Shown here: positions 24,901 through 32,596 of the stretch, one piece after another | Layout: every line of letters begins with the position of its first letter | Position numbering within the stretch: position 1 is the first letter of the stretch | Translations under genes and position numbers: made by a program | Notes under the pieces: generated by a model | Told to the model about the DNA's origin: nothing | The model's database searches: none | Seen by the model: only the letters and a program-made list of their open reading frames with translations | Origin: Lachnospiraceae bacterium | GTDB lineage: Bacteria > Bacillota > Clostridia > Lachnospirales > Lachnospiraceae | Direction of reading: 5' to 3' | NCBI GenBank assembly: GCA_009774345.1 | Contig: VSNR01000003.1 | Coordinates: forward strand, 1-56,963 | Length of the DNA stretch: 56,963 nt

Positions 24901-25257
24901 AAAATGCCACACCCGAAAATATCTGGAAAATTTTCACTGAATCCGCCGTCAGTTCCGTCATTCTCGCTCCAATGGTATAAAACAGGTGCAATCATGAACA
25001 GTCCTCAGATTTTTGGGATGAATGGAAACACTCTGCTTGCAGGCGGGGAGCCAGAGACCGGAGGGGAAGCGATTCTGCCACTTACACCATTTTACACGAA
25101 ATTGAATGACATACTCGACAGGAAACTGGCAGCAGTGCAGCAGATACAGAATATATATGTTGAGAACCATACATACATTGACGGAGACGAGGTCTCGAAT
25201 AGAACCGTATCAAAGGTAGATATGAAAATGGTTCAGAACAGGAGAAAAGGGAGGTAG
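21961..25257 (+). CDS. tape measure protein
   Basis: 1098 residues from the GTG at 21961, which follows GGGGGAGGTG; an in-frame ATG at 21910 has no ribosome site. The N-terminus (MAHTSVKITANSSDYRAQMK) is typical. Long coiled coils cover about residues 15-190; the TP901-1-type core (KMAVDFEDSIAQVSTIMDEG, LSNETGIAAGDIADNVYNAI) covers about 210-520. An Ala/Thr-rich stretch and a membrane segment (ALPILAIAGLIAGLVAWFV) are at about 615-650, then near-identical 75-residue repeats. It sets tail length and is ejected with the DNA. Confidence 0.93.
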   Translation: MAHTSVKITANSSDYRAQMKSAAAQMKELSSEYSLAATRAKLFGSAADALKAKAESLTQKVTVQTNIVQMNREQQERLTEQLGKQKTKQEELKAKVETAKKAYEDEKKATGENSDAAKELKEALDKVEQEFKENETAIGRTETALSRQTVSTNRAETALMEMEAELEDVNRELKNHKLNVFADACDKAGQKIEQFGKRMTVVSAGLATFATASAKMAVDFEDSIAQVSTIMDEGVMSVDEMEDAIIGLSNETGIAAGDIADNVYNAISAGQDTADAVDFVRQSTKLATAGFAESGDTLDILTTILNAYGLEAGKVTEVSDMLVQTQNLGKTTVSELSSAMGKVIPTANANGVALDQLCASYAIMTANGVATAETTTYVNSMLNELGKTGSTTDVILREKTGKSFSELMASGSSLADVLQIIDGAAKDENLTMSDMFSSAEAAKAGLILLGDSADTFNGTLKEMRQSTGATDTAFEKMQTTSYDIKIAMNELKNTMLQFGQTIMSSAAPLVEQFTEKVHTLCEWFGSLDDGQQQTILKIGLFTAAVGPAAIGIGKFAQGISSTIKTGQKLVSGISSIIAKITAKTAATAAGAAADTAGTAAMAAHTVATAASTTATTASTVATKALGFAMKALPILAIAGLIAGLVAWFVDLYKNNEQFREAVNRVWEAVKSAFGNILEIFKKVGEVAGQVFGKVKEVIGNAMTAAKDTVTEKLNNMKTAYEENGGGIKGVVAAGWEGIKGYYTAGFSFIDNLTGGKLTEIKNKFLDSGIGQAVSTVMTAAVDTAKEKLNNMKTAYEENGGGIKGVVAAGWEGIKGYYTAGLTFINNLTGGKLTELKKKFSDRTSEIKSDWSSKFTSIKDTATNLMQTAKQNVSAKLDNMKAAYTEKGGGIKGIVSATFTGIKDTMNSIMSTANTLTGGKLDNIRSAFSNKLNSAKSTVSSVMENIKSTFSSKMEGAKSVVAKAIDRIKGFFKFSWSLPHLKMPHPKISGKFSLNPPSVPSFSLQWYKTGAIMNSPQIFGMNGNTLLAGGEPETGGEAILPLTPFYTKLNDILDRKLAAVQQIQNIYVENHTYIDGDEVSNRTVSKVDMKMVQNRRKGR
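24091..24477 (+). repeat. 225-bp period repeat inside the tape measure gene
   Basis: Two nearly identical copies (starting at 24091 and 24316) encode LNNMKTAYEENGGGIKGVVA and AGWEGIKGYYTAG ... NLTGGKLTE. A third, diverged copy begins near 24580 (DNMKAAYTEKGGGIKGIVSA). The 75-residue period could change tail length by unit recombination. Confidence 0.85.
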
Positions 25258-25264
25258 CTGGCTG

Positions 25265-25963
25265 ATGAAAGTGAATGGCATTGATATAAGGAAATATAAT
25301 GCAAAACAGCTTACCGTCGAGATACAGCCTCCTGCGGTGGCGGTAAATTATGAATGGATGACTGGGGCGCTGCAACCGACGGAATTTGAAACAGATGTCA
25401 CAATGGGGCACTTGAAAATGTGCGTATATTTTAGGGGCAGGGATAGAAACAGCATTATCCGAACGATGTCGGAGTTCATGGCGAATTTCACGACGGCGTG
25501 TGATTTGGAACTTGACGGGTACAAAGGGAAATACCGGGGATTTCTGACAGCGGATGACTTTGAAAAGACTATCACAAAAAAACGGTACAAAATCAATATT
25601 GAGTTTGACGGATATTTCTATGACGATGAAATCGCAGTCACGTTTGACGGGGTGACATTTGGCAGTTTTTATATGCTTGGTAGCAGGAAAACGCCCTGCA
25701 TTTTGGAGGTATATGCAAGAAGTGCATTGACGGATTATGTCATCAAAGGGCTGGGGGATGATGACATCACAGTTCAGAGCCTTGCAGGCGGGGAAACGGT
25801 AATAATCGACGGAATCAGGGGAATCGTAACCATATCTGGGGCGAACGCATTTGACGTGGTGAGCCTGTGGGAGTTTCCGTTTATAAAGCCGGGAGGAACG
25901 GTATTGGAGTTCTCAGATGACAGCGCAAGAGTGAAAATTCGTTACCATCCAATGTGGATTTAA
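25265..25963 (+). CDS. distal tail protein (Dit-like)
   Basis: 232 residues: MKVNGIDIRKYNAKQLTVEI at the start and SIIRTMSEFMANFTTACDLE, LDGYKGKYRGFLTADDFEKT in the middle follow the Dit (siphovirus tail component) pattern of an N-terminal tail-ring domain. The C-terminal half (GGETVIIDGIRGIVTI, WEFPFIKPGGTVLEFSD) is the galectin-like part. It forms the hub between tube and baseplate. Confidence 0.85.
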   Translation: MKVNGIDIRKYNAKQLTVEIQPPAVAVNYEWMTGALQPTEFETDVTMGHLKMCVYFRGRDRNSIIRTMSEFMANFTTACDLELDGYKGKYRGFLTADDFEKTITKKRYKINIEFDGYFYDDEIAVTFDGVTFGSFYMLGSRKTPCILEVYARSALTDYVIKGLGDDDITVQSLAGGETVIIDGIRGIVTISGANAFDVVSLWEFPFIKPGGTVLEFSDDSARVKIRYHPMWI

Positions 25964-25975
25964 GGAGACTGATCT

Positions 25976-27847
25976 ATGCAGATATACGATGACAAAAAGA
26001 AAAGAATTGGAACGATTATCGGCTTTAAGAACAGGCAAATCACAAAGACATTAAATTCTGGAGACAAGGAATTGACATTTGAATATCCGGCAAATGGTAG
26101 TATGCTGGACCTGCTGAAAGAAGAATATTATATCCAGACGAAAGAGGATGAATTTGTCATCAAGGCGGTGGAGGCAGGTGAGCAGTACAACAAATACACG
26201 GCAACGCTCAATGTCGAGGAGTTGGAGGGGCAGTCATTTCCGTATGGGTTCGCATCACAGGAGCAGACAATTAAAGCGTGTCTGTCGTTTGCGTTTGATG
26301 GTACGGGATGGACGGTCGGAACTTGTACCGTCACCAAAAGGCGGACGATTGACATTGAGGAGGCGACAACGGCGTGGGATGTCCTGCAGTCGTGCTTGTC
26401 AACATATCGGTGTGAGTGTGATATTGATACGCTGCAAAAGAGAATCAATATTTATGCACAGATAGGGCGCGATCGGGGATGTTATTTCGTGGAGGGTCTA
26501 AACCTCCGGAAACTGACAGCAACTTCTGATACATATGAATTTTATACTCGAATCATCCCGATAGGGAAAGACGGCATCACAATAGAGTGGTTGCATGGGA
26601 AAGAGTATCTTGAAAATTATCAATACTCAAGCAAAGTCAAGACCTATACATGGAAAGATGAACGCTATACTAACACGACCAGTCTCATGGAGGATGCGGA
26701 GGCAAAACTAGAGGAACTCTCAAAGCCGTATAAAGTTTATGCTGCGGATGTGGTTGACCTTGCTAAAGCAAATCCGGAGTATAAAGACATTCTTGATTTC
26801 GGAATCGGCGATACGGTGATGATGGTGTCAAAACATCCGAGGATGCGGGAAAAACAAAGAATAGTCAAAATTGTTGAATATCCGGAAACACCGGAAAAGA
26901 ATACGGTTGAACTTTCCAATACAACAAAGACATTTGCAGAGGTTCAGAAAGCGGAAACAGAATTTGCAAAGACAGAAGCGGTTTCAATTGCAAACAGTAC
27001 CACAAAAAAAATCCTGCAAGATTATTCAACGACAGAAGAAATTGAAACAAAAATAACTGCGTCGAAAGAAGCGGTTGAATTGGGGGTGATGCACACCCTC
27101 GAAAGTTATTACGACAAAACGGAAACGGATGCATTGATAGCGGTCTCAAAAGGTGAGATTGAGCTAGGGGTATCGCAGATTTATCAGACAAAAGAGGAGA
27201 TGAGTGATTATTACACGACAGAAGAAACCAGGGCATTAATGGATATAACAGCGGAGGAAATATCCACAGAAGTGAGTAAAAAGGTCGGGTATGATGAGTT
27301 TGGGACACTGGTATCGCAGAATGCCTATCATGTGAAGATCGCATGGAATAAAAGCTCTAATTATATACAATTTGAGGAAAACGGGATAACGCTATATAAT
27401 GGTGCAATTACTGATAATCAAAAAAGAACAGCGTTTAAATACAGCGGAATAGATTTTTATCTTGATGGATATTATGTTGGAAAAATCGGTACGAATAGTT
27501 GGATAAATACCAAAGGACTTGTATTTGATTTGGATAATGGTGCATATATGACGTGGTCGCGTAAGGAAAAGATAAATGATAAAAATTACTATATAACAAA
27601 ATGGGTATATTGTGCAGAAGAAATTGATGGCATGGACGCAAATACACTACATGCAGGAGTGGATATTAATATGCATAACCATACGATCAAAAACATAGCG
27701 TGGGAAGGCGGGGGGATTACGGGAGAGATTAAGTTTGTGCAGGTATTGGAAGTGAATAAGGATGGCACCATTGCGAAATGGTCAAACAACGCAACGTTGG
27801 TTTTTAAGAATGGAATCTTGATTGACATGAAACGCTACGCATATTAA
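25976..27847 (+). CDS. tail-associated protein (Tal / prophage endopeptidase-tail family)
   Basis: 623 residues: an N-terminal gp27-like domain (MQIYDDKKKRIGTIIGFKNR ... FVIKAVEAGEQYNKYTATLN, TTAWDVLQSCLSTYRCECDI) to about residue 330, a helical linker with repeated SKEAVELGVMHTLESYYDKT / SKGEIELGVSQIYQTKEEMS motifs (about 360-440), and a beta-rich C-terminal part (about 460-623). It caps the tail and contacts the cell. No clear peptidase motif is seen. Confidence 0.85.
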   Translation: MQIYDDKKKRIGTIIGFKNRQITKTLNSGDKELTFEYPANGSMLDLLKEEYYIQTKEDEFVIKAVEAGEQYNKYTATLNVEELEGQSFPYGFASQEQTIKACLSFAFDGTGWTVGTCTVTKRRTIDIEEATTAWDVLQSCLSTYRCECDIDTLQKRINIYAQIGRDRGCYFVEGLNLRKLTATSDTYEFYTRIIPIGKDGITIEWLHGKEYLENYQYSSKVKTYTWKDERYTNTTSLMEDAEAKLEELSKPYKVYAADVVDLAKANPEYKDILDFGIGDTVMMVSKHPRMREKQRIVKIVEYPETPEKNTVELSNTTKTFAEVQKAETEFAKTEAVSIANSTTKKILQDYSTTEEIETKITASKEAVELGVMHTLESYYDKTETDALIAVSKGEIELGVSQIYQTKEEMSDYYTTEETRALMDITAEEISTEVSKKVGYDEFGTLVSQNAYHVKIAWNKSSNYIQFEENGITLYNGAITDNQKRTAFKYSGIDFYLDGYYVGKIGTNSWINTKGLVFDLDNGAYMTWSRKEKINDKNYYITKWVYCAEEIDGMDANTLHAGVDINMHNHTIKNIAWEGGGITGEIKFVQVLEVNKDGTIAKWSNNATLVFKNGILIDMKRYAY

Positions 27848-27877
27848 AGAATAAATTTTTATTAATGGAGGTGTAGA

Positions 27878-28036
27878 ATGAACCTTATATTAGAAGAAGG
27901 AAAAAAAACAGAAAATAAGGGAACATTTCTGGAAGAAATTGAAATGTCACAGAAAAAAGAAACAAACCTGCTGAAACAGATTGATGAAAAACTTGATCTG
28001 TTGTTGCAGGCAACAAAAGCAGGAACGGAGGGATAG
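27878..28036 (+). CDS. small coiled-coil phage protein (52 aa)
   Basis: GGAGG lies before the ATG. The product is one charged helix (TFLEEIEMSQKKETNLLKQI) ending KAGTEG. The stop is two bases before the next gene. A tail-fibre accessory or chaperone role is possible; no family recognised. Confidence 0.6.
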   Translation: MNLILEEGKKTENKGTFLEEIEMSQKKETNLLKQIDEKLDLLLQATKAGTEG

Positions 28037-28038
28037 GG

Positions 28039-28374
28039 ATGAACACGCCTATTGCAATCAAAATCGAATGCGCAAAAGGAGAAATCATGAACGCCATGCA
28101 GCAGATTCAAAACAAATATGCTCTGCCTCCCTGCATAATCGATGGGCTAATTTCCTCCATACTGGCAGAGGTGAGGGAAGAATCTAAACTTGAACTACTC
28201 AACGCCACAAGTGCAGCGATGCGGGAGACAGAGGAGGAAATTAAAAAGGCAAAGGCAGCAGCAAAAAAAGTCCTCAAGGAGGAGACAGATCAGGTGTCGG
28301 AATCTGACACAGGGCAGCAGGGCGGGCATCCTGAGGAAGAGAAAGAGGAATGCCGGGAGGAGGCGAAGGAATAG
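28039..28374 (+). CDS. coiled-coil phage protein (111 aa)
   Basis: N-terminal globular stretch (KGEIMNAMQQIQNKYALPPC, IIDGLISSILAEVREE) followed by a long charged helix and an acidic tail (HPEEEKEECREEAKE). Ribosome site GGAGGGATAGGG. It lies between the Tal and BppU genes in the tail-fibre operon; function unknown. Confidence 0.6.
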   Translation: MNTPIAIKIECAKGEIMNAMQQIQNKYALPPCIIDGLISSILAEVREESKLELLNATSAAMRETEEEIKKAKAAAKKVLKEETDQVSESDTGQQGGHPEEEKEECREEAKE

Positions 28375-28376
28375 GA

Positions 28377-30113
28377 ATGGCAGTATTGGAAAGGCTGACG
28401 ACACGAATCAATATTGAAATGACCGGAGACACAAAAAAATATTTAGTTTCTGCAAAACAGGGAGACAGGGCGACCAGGTACATTGTCGCAAAACTGCTCA
28501 ATGATGGAACGGCGTACACAATCCCGACGGGAGCGAGGGTTGTGTTCAACGCCCGGAAACCGGACGGAAAACATGTCTATAATACATGTACATATTCTGG
28601 ATCAGAAGTAACGGTTGAACTGACGAATCAGACGCTTGCAGCAGTGGGAACGGCGTATTGCGATATTGAAGTTCGCACAAGTGATAATACGCAACTCATA
28701 ACGACGGCATCGTTCACAATTGAGATAGAGAAATCCATGAGAAATGACGCTGCGATCGAGTCAAGCAACGAGTTTACCGAATTGGAAGATAGGCTTGCTG
28801 GGCATATAAAAGATATAATAGATACAGACAATGCAGTAAAAAAGGCAGAAGAAGAACGAGTGGCAGCAGAGAAAGCACGAGAGACAGCAGAGGATAATCG
28901 AGCATCAGCAGAGTTATTACGAGAGATAGCAGAAACAGAACGAGAAACAGCAGAAGATAGCCGGACAACAGCAGAGGAAGCGCGAGAAACAGCAGAGGAT
29001 AAACGGGCATTAGCAGAGTTGTCACGAGAGACAGCAGAAGATAAGCGAGTATCAGCAGAGTTGATGCGCGTCACAGCAGAAATAGAACGAGAGGAGGCTA
29101 TAAAAAATAAGCTAGATACAACAGGGGATACTAAAGATAATATTGTGACCTATACCAGTGAAGATGCAGAAAATCCGACGTCTTGGACAAGCATGGTTCT
29201 TTTTAAAAGTAAAGAAAAATTTAGCAGTTTGTTTAACAAAATATCAGTTATGGCAAAGAATGTCAGATATTTATATAAATTGCTGGGAACAACGGATATA
29301 TCTGGGTATGGTGATGGCACTGTGACAGATATAATCAGTAAACTGGAAACAGAAAAGTTAGGTACAATAAAAGCTGGTAGTGTTGAGACTGTTGCCGCCG
29401 GTACAGGCGCCATTGTGAGTATTGATAAATCCGGCACAGAGGCTACGATCAATTTCAAGATTCCTAAAGGAGATACAGGCGAAAAGGGAGATAAAGGTGA
29501 CACAGGAGATAGAGGAGCAACGGGTCCAGCAGGACCAGCAGGTCCAAAGGGAGATACAGGCGAAAAGGGAGATAAAGGTGACACAGGAGATAGAGGAGCA
29601 ACGGGTCCAGCAGGACCAGCAGGTCCAAAGGGAGATACAGGCGCAAAGGGAGATAGAGGGGAAACGGGTCCAACAGGCCCGGCAGGTCCAAGTAAAATAT
29701 CTGATAGCGCAGCTATAACAAGCAAGGGTGAATATGTCTTGGATGCGATTGAAAAAAATGCATCTGTAGCCGGAACATTGGCAAACCAACTTCAACAAGT
29801 AAATAGCAATATGACATGGAAATCTTTTTCTTTTACTGATAACCAAATAACTTCGGCAGAAAAAGTTGCAACTCTTCCAGATAATTTCAAAACTGCAAAA
29901 GAGATAATAATACACGTGGAGGTTGCGGGAGCTGGAGATCTTGCGCGAAATTTAATTATAATTCCAAACTATGCTGTATGGAATGGATCTTATCTTCGGC
30001 GCGAAGCGCAGGAAGGAACCGTATGGGTTTTATACTCGGACAATAAGTTACACTTTGGTGCGTATAATTTGCAGGGTCTTTCTCCCTACATTGCAGCTAT
30101 ATTATATAGATAG
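28377..30113 (+). CDS. BppU-like baseplate/fibre protein with coiled coil, collagen-like stalk and switchable tip
   Basis: 578 residues. Residues 1-125 are a BppU-type N-domain that docks on the baseplate (MAVLERLTTRINIEMTGDTK, TARVVFNARKPDG-like segment, AYCDIEVRTSDNTQLITTAS). About 150-245 is a heptad coiled coil (repeats of ETAEDxRxxAEL). About 365-440 is a Gly-X-Y collagen-like stalk. Residues 441-479 (ending VNSNM) join the stalk to a tip of 99 residues. Codons for VNSNM contain a 14-bp sequence that recurs inverted at 30,385-30,398, so the tip may be exchanged by inversion. The tip is the likely receptor-binding part. Confidence 0.85.
   Translation: MAVLERLTTRINIEMTGDTKKYLVSAKQGDRATRYIVAKLLNDGTAYTIPTGARVVFNARKPDGKHVYNTCTYSGSEVTVELTNQTLAAVGTAYCDIEVRTSDNTQLITTASFTIEIEKSMRNDAAIESSNEFTELEDRLAGHIKDIIDTDNAVKKAEEERVAAEKARETAEDNRASAELLREIAETERETAEDSRTTAEEARETAEDKRALAELSRETAEDKRVSAELMRVTAEIEREEAIKNKLDTTGDTKDNIVTYTSEDAENPTSWTSMVLFKSKEKFSSLFNKISVMAKNVRYLYKLLGTTDISGYGDGTVTDIISKLETEKLGTIKAGSVETVAAGTGAIVSIDKSGTEATINFKIPKGDTGEKGDKGDTGDRGATGPAGPAGPKGDTGEKGDKGDTGDRGATGPAGPAGPKGDTGAKGDRGETGPTGPAGPSKISDSAAITSKGEYVLDAIEKNASVAGTLANQLQQVNSNMTWKSFSFTDNQITSAEKVATLPDNFKTAKEIIIHVEVAGAGDLARNLIIIPNYAVWNGSYLRREAQEGTVWVLYSDNKLHFGAYNLQGLSPYIAAILYR
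29469..29690 (+). repeat. collagen-like Gly-X-Y repeat with an 81-bp tandem duplication
   Basis: Units at 29469 and 29550 are the same 81 bp (GDTGEKGDKGDTGDRG then ATGPAGPAGPK), with a third partial unit (GDTGAKGDRGETGP). Gly occupies every third position for about 25 triplets. Unit loss or gain would change stalk length without breaking the frame. Confidence 0.92.
29800..29813 (+). repeat. left arm of the 14-bp inverted repeat (candidate recombination site)
   Basis: TAAATAGCAATATG, read as part of the VNSNM codons of the fibre gene. The identical sequence occurs on the other strand at 30,385-30,398. Confidence 0.85.
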
Positions 30114-30135
30114 ATATTGCTATGTTCTAGTAATA

Positions 30136-30387
30136 TTAGCCGTTTACAATATCATTCCATTGTGTCCAAGAATTTCTGTCATTTATAGATCTTCGTGTCG
30201 TTATTGTACCATTAGTTAAAAACCAAAGTTGATACACCCAAGATACATTTGAATTTGTTAAAACCATTAGCACGCCCCAATCAGGCGCGTTTTGCGTATT
30301 TGGATTCGTGGAATAAACACCTACATGAATTGCATTATTAGCATTATTATCCTCAATCTCTCCCTTCCAGCTCAAGCATGTATCCAT
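30136..30387 (-). CDS. silent alternative fibre tip (pyocin-knob-like), inverted
   Basis: 83 codons on the minus strand with no promoter or ribosome site. Upstream codons read VYGLQICPLNSNM after a TAG, so the ATG is an internal codon and not a start. The sequence HVGVYSTNPNTQNAPDWGVL, WVYQLWFLTNGTITTRRSIN, SWTQWNDIVNG matches the knob-like tips of phage fibres and pyocins, with the closing W..W..I pattern. It stops 22 bases from the stop of the plus-strand tip. Best read as an unexpressed cassette that becomes the fibre C-terminus after inversion. Confidence 0.7.
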   Translation of the reverse strand: MDTCLSWKGEIEDNNANNAIHVGVYSTNPNTQNAPDWGVLMVLTNSNVSWVYQLWFLTNGTITTRRSINDRNSWTQWNDIVNG

Positions 30388-30398
30388 ATTGCTATTTA
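30385..30398 (-). repeat. right arm of the 14-bp inverted repeat (candidate recombination site)
   Basis: CATATTGCTATTTA on the plus strand, the exact reverse complement of 29,800-29,813. It lies at the beginning of the silent tip cassette. Confidence 0.85.
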
Positions 30399-30454
30399 GT
30401 GGACAAATCTGTAACCCGTAAACCTAACAAAAATAATAAGAAAGGATTAAAAAA

Positions 30455-30817
30455 ATGAATGAAATAATCACAGCAGGTGGTGTAAAATACACCTCCAAGA
30501 ATGTAACTACAGGCATTGACACAATATCTTTTACGTTGGTAAGCCCAATGGAAGATCCAGAATCAGCGTTCCGGGAAGTGACAGAACTGACTGTGGGTGA
30601 TGAACAGGAAACAGTCTATGGTCAGTATCCGGATGTCGAGTATGAATCCATCACAATATCCGCAGACGGGAGCGTGACGGTAAGCATGCACATCCTGACC
30701 AAGACAGAGAAGCAGATTAAGGAACTGCAGGTATCGCAGACTGAACAGGATAAAGCAATAGCAGAGCAGGATGAGGCTATTGCAGAGATATTTTTTGGGG
30801 GAGGTGAGGTACAATGA
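30455..30817 (+). CDS. hypothetical phage tail-region protein (120 aa)
   Basis: AAGAAAGGA precedes the ATG. The N-terminal 75 residues look beta-rich (EIITAGGVKYTSKNVTTGID, TISFTLVSP) and the C-terminal part is a coiled coil (KTEKQIKELQVSQTEQDKAI, AEQDEAIAE) ending EIFFGGGEVQ. Common in this position between fibre and holin genes of clostridial phages, but unnamed. Four-base overlap with the next gene. Confidence 0.65.
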   Translation: MNEIITAGGVKYTSKNVTTGIDTISFTLVSPMEDPESAFREVTELTVGDEQETVYGQYPDVEYESITISADGSVTVSMHILTKTEKQIKELQVSQTEQDKAIAEQDEAIAEIFFGGGEVQ

Positions 30818-30951
30818 GTAATGTTGTTAAAAACATTGTAATCAGGGCTGTTAAAAACAGGCTGGCAACAGGAGAGACGCTAGAGGATATCATTAAAAGT
30901 TATCCAAGACTTGCGTCAAAAGAAATCGAGGAAATCAAAAAGGAACTTTGA
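30814..30951 (+). CDS. small phage protein (45 aa)
   Basis: GGAGGTGAGG before the ATG, which overlaps the preceding stop. Sequence MSNVVKNIVIRAVKNRLATG then ETLEDIIKSYPRLASKEIEE. The second half has the XkisX-like look of short phage helix-turn-helix proteins and resembles the 59-aa protein at 31,412 (IRDIANMAEVDESEIEEI). Function unknown. Confidence 0.6.
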   Translation: MSNVVKNIVIRAVKNRLATGETLEDIIKSYPRLASKEIEEIKKEL

Positions 30952-30987
30952 GGTAAATGATATTAAACTGAATGGGAGGAGAAATAA

Positions 30988-31419
30988 ATGAGACTGAAAA
31001 TTTTATCAGCTGTCGGAGTTGCGGGTAGTTTTATCGCATCCCTGTTTGGTGGTTTTGATGCAGCATTGGTTACGCTACTGATATTTATGGGAATCGATTA
31101 TGCGACGGGGCTGGCCGTTGCTGGATTATTTCACGCAAGCAGAAAAACGCCGAACGGCATGCTGGAAAGCAGGGCCGGCTGGAAAGGTCTCTGCAGAAAA
31201 GGCGTTACGCTGCTTGTCGTATTGGTAGCGTGCCGGCTGGACCTGGTTATGGGTTCCAGTTTTATCAGGGATGCGGTGGTCATTGCGTTTATCGCAAACG
31301 AGACAATCAGCATCATCGAAAATGCGGGGCTTATGGGGGTGCCCATTCCGGAAGTTATCGTAAGGGCAATAGAGGTATTAAAACAAAAAACAGAAGACGA
31401 GGTAGGAAAAAATGAGTGA
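30988..31419 (+). CDS. phage holin (phi105/toxin-secretion holin family)
   Basis: 143 residues with four hydrophobic segments (FIASLFGGFDAALVTLLIFM; DYATGLAVAGLFHAS; VTLLVVLVACRLDLVM; DAVVIAFIANETISIIENAG) and the family segment ESRAGWKGLCRKG between them. It forms membrane holes that release the endolysin. GGGAGGAG lies upstream. It is followed by the endolysin, as usual. Confidence 0.88.
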   Translation: MRLKILSAVGVAGSFIASLFGGFDAALVTLLIFMGIDYATGLAVAGLFHASRKTPNGMLESRAGWKGLCRKGVTLLVVLVACRLDLVMGSSFIRDAVVIAFIANETISIIENAGLMGVPIPEVIVRAIEVLKQKTEDEVGKNE

Positions 31420-31591
31420 AGATACAAGGCTGGAGGTAATTAAAGCACTGGCGTATGGCGTGAACATCCGGGACATTGCCAATATGGCGGAGGTGGACGA
31501 ATCAGAAATCGAGGAAATCAGGGATGCGTGTGTTGAAGAGGTTGCTAAACGGCAGCAGGAGATGGAGGGGAAAACAGGCAATGATGATTAA
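31412..31591 (+). CDS. small phage protein between holin and endolysin (59 aa)
   Basis: Starts inside the holin 3' end (overlap of 8 bases) and ends inside the endolysin start, a tightly coupled lysis cassette. Sequence MSEDTRLEVIKALAYGVNIR then DIANMAEVDESEIEEIRDAC looks like a small helix-turn-helix fold. Function unknown. Confidence 0.65.
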   Translation: MSEDTRLEVIKALAYGVNIRDIANMAEVDESEIEEIRDACVEEVAKRQQEMEGKTGNDD

Positions 31592-32567
31592 AAAAGAAAT
31601 GCAGCTCCTGTCGTCGGGAAAATCAGAGGACGGGTGTGATATATCCTATTATCAGGGCGATGTTGATTTTATGGCTACGAAAAAAGCAGGAATCAGGGCT
31701 GTGATTATCCGAGCCGGATATGGCACAACGATAGACAAACGGTTTGTAAGCTACATTAATGCGGCAATCAGGAGTGGGATTGCCATAGGTATATATTGGT
31801 TCATGTATGCGGCAGATATGGCAGGTTCCGAAAGAAATGCAAAGAAATGTCTGGAAGTCATTAAACCTTATCGGAAGTATATTTCTCTGGGGGTATGGGC
31901 GGACTGGGAATATGATTCGGATAAGCGGGCAGGGGCATTATCACCGGGCGAGAGATCGGCAATGGTTGACATGTTTAACAGCGTAATCGAAAATGAAGGA
32001 TATGAAGCAGGAATTTATTCCAATCAGGACTACATACAGTCAGGCAAATTTCAGCCATGGCTTGTGGAAAAGTATCCGCTGTGGTTTGCAAAGTATAATG
32101 CCAACATAAGTAGCTATGCCTATAAGGGCAAAAACAGAAGACCGTATATGTGGCAGTACAGTTCGGCGGGAGATGGACAGGCATATGGGGTAAGCTCTAA
32201 AAAATTAGACATGAATAAAGTGTTTGTTAATTTTCTTCTGGATGCAGAAGTTCCACCCACAGACATAGTATCCCGGGATCCGGAGGCGATTGGGGCATCT
32301 GCCAATCCATATCCAGAGCCAACGCGGATAATATATTTTATCCCAGGTAAAGCCTGTATGTATGGAGATGATGTAAAGTGGGTGCAGTGGCATATGTGGC
32401 GTTTTGGCCTGTTTTTGGATGGTGCAGGGCATCCTGATGCAGGTAAGATAGATGGGATATGGGGACCGGCGTCTGACAAAGCTCTTTGGGCGGCACAGGG
32501 ATTACTGGGACTAAAACAGGACAAAAAGTGCGGACCAAAGTCAAGACAGATATTCAAACAAATTTGA
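31581..32567 (+). CDS. endolysin: GH25 muramidase with peptidoglycan-binding domain
   Basis: 328 residues. The GH25 (lysozyme) domain covers about 12-200: GCDISYYQGDVDF with the catalytic Asp, VIIRAGYGT, GIYWFMYA, and GVWADWEYD with the Asp-x-Glu catalytic pair, AGIYSNQDY, LWFAKYN, MWQYSS. A C-terminal PG_binding_1-like domain follows (about 265-328: DDVKWVQWHMWRFGLFLDGA, IDGIWGPASDKALWAAQ). It cuts beta-1,4 bonds of peptidoglycan. No signal peptide, so it needs the holin. Start 31581 is ten bases from GGAGGGG. Confidence 0.93.
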   Translation: MMIKKEMQLLSSGKSEDGCDISYYQGDVDFMATKKAGIRAVIIRAGYGTTIDKRFVSYINAAIRSGIAIGIYWFMYAADMAGSERNAKKCLEVIKPYRKYISLGVWADWEYDSDKRAGALSPGERSAMVDMFNSVIENEGYEAGIYSNQDYIQSGKFQPWLVEKYPLWFAKYNANISSYAYKGKNRRPYMWQYSSAGDGQAYGVSSKKLDMNKVFVNFLLDAEVPPTDIVSRDPEAIGASANPYPEPTRIIYFIPGKACMYGDDVKWVQWHMWRFGLFLDGAGHPDAGKIDGIWGPASDKALWAAQGLLGLKQDKKCGPKSRQIFKQI

Positions 32568-32596
32568 TAAATTAAACGAGTATAGGAGGGAAAGAA

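Larger units (their letters stand above)
29800..30398. mobile_element. candidate ~0.6-kb invertible segment exchanging fibre tips
   Basis: The segment is bounded by perfect 14-bp inverted repeats. It holds two convergent coding tips: the present fibre C-terminus (to 30,113, plus strand) and a pyocin-knob-like tip (30,387 to 30,136, minus strand). In both, the repeat is read in the same codon phase as xNSNM, so inversion gives an uninterrupted fibre: 479 constant residues plus 82 new ones instead of 99. This is the architecture of Mu/P1-type and Bacteroidales-type fibre inversion systems. No invertase gene is in the window. Confidence 0.7.
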
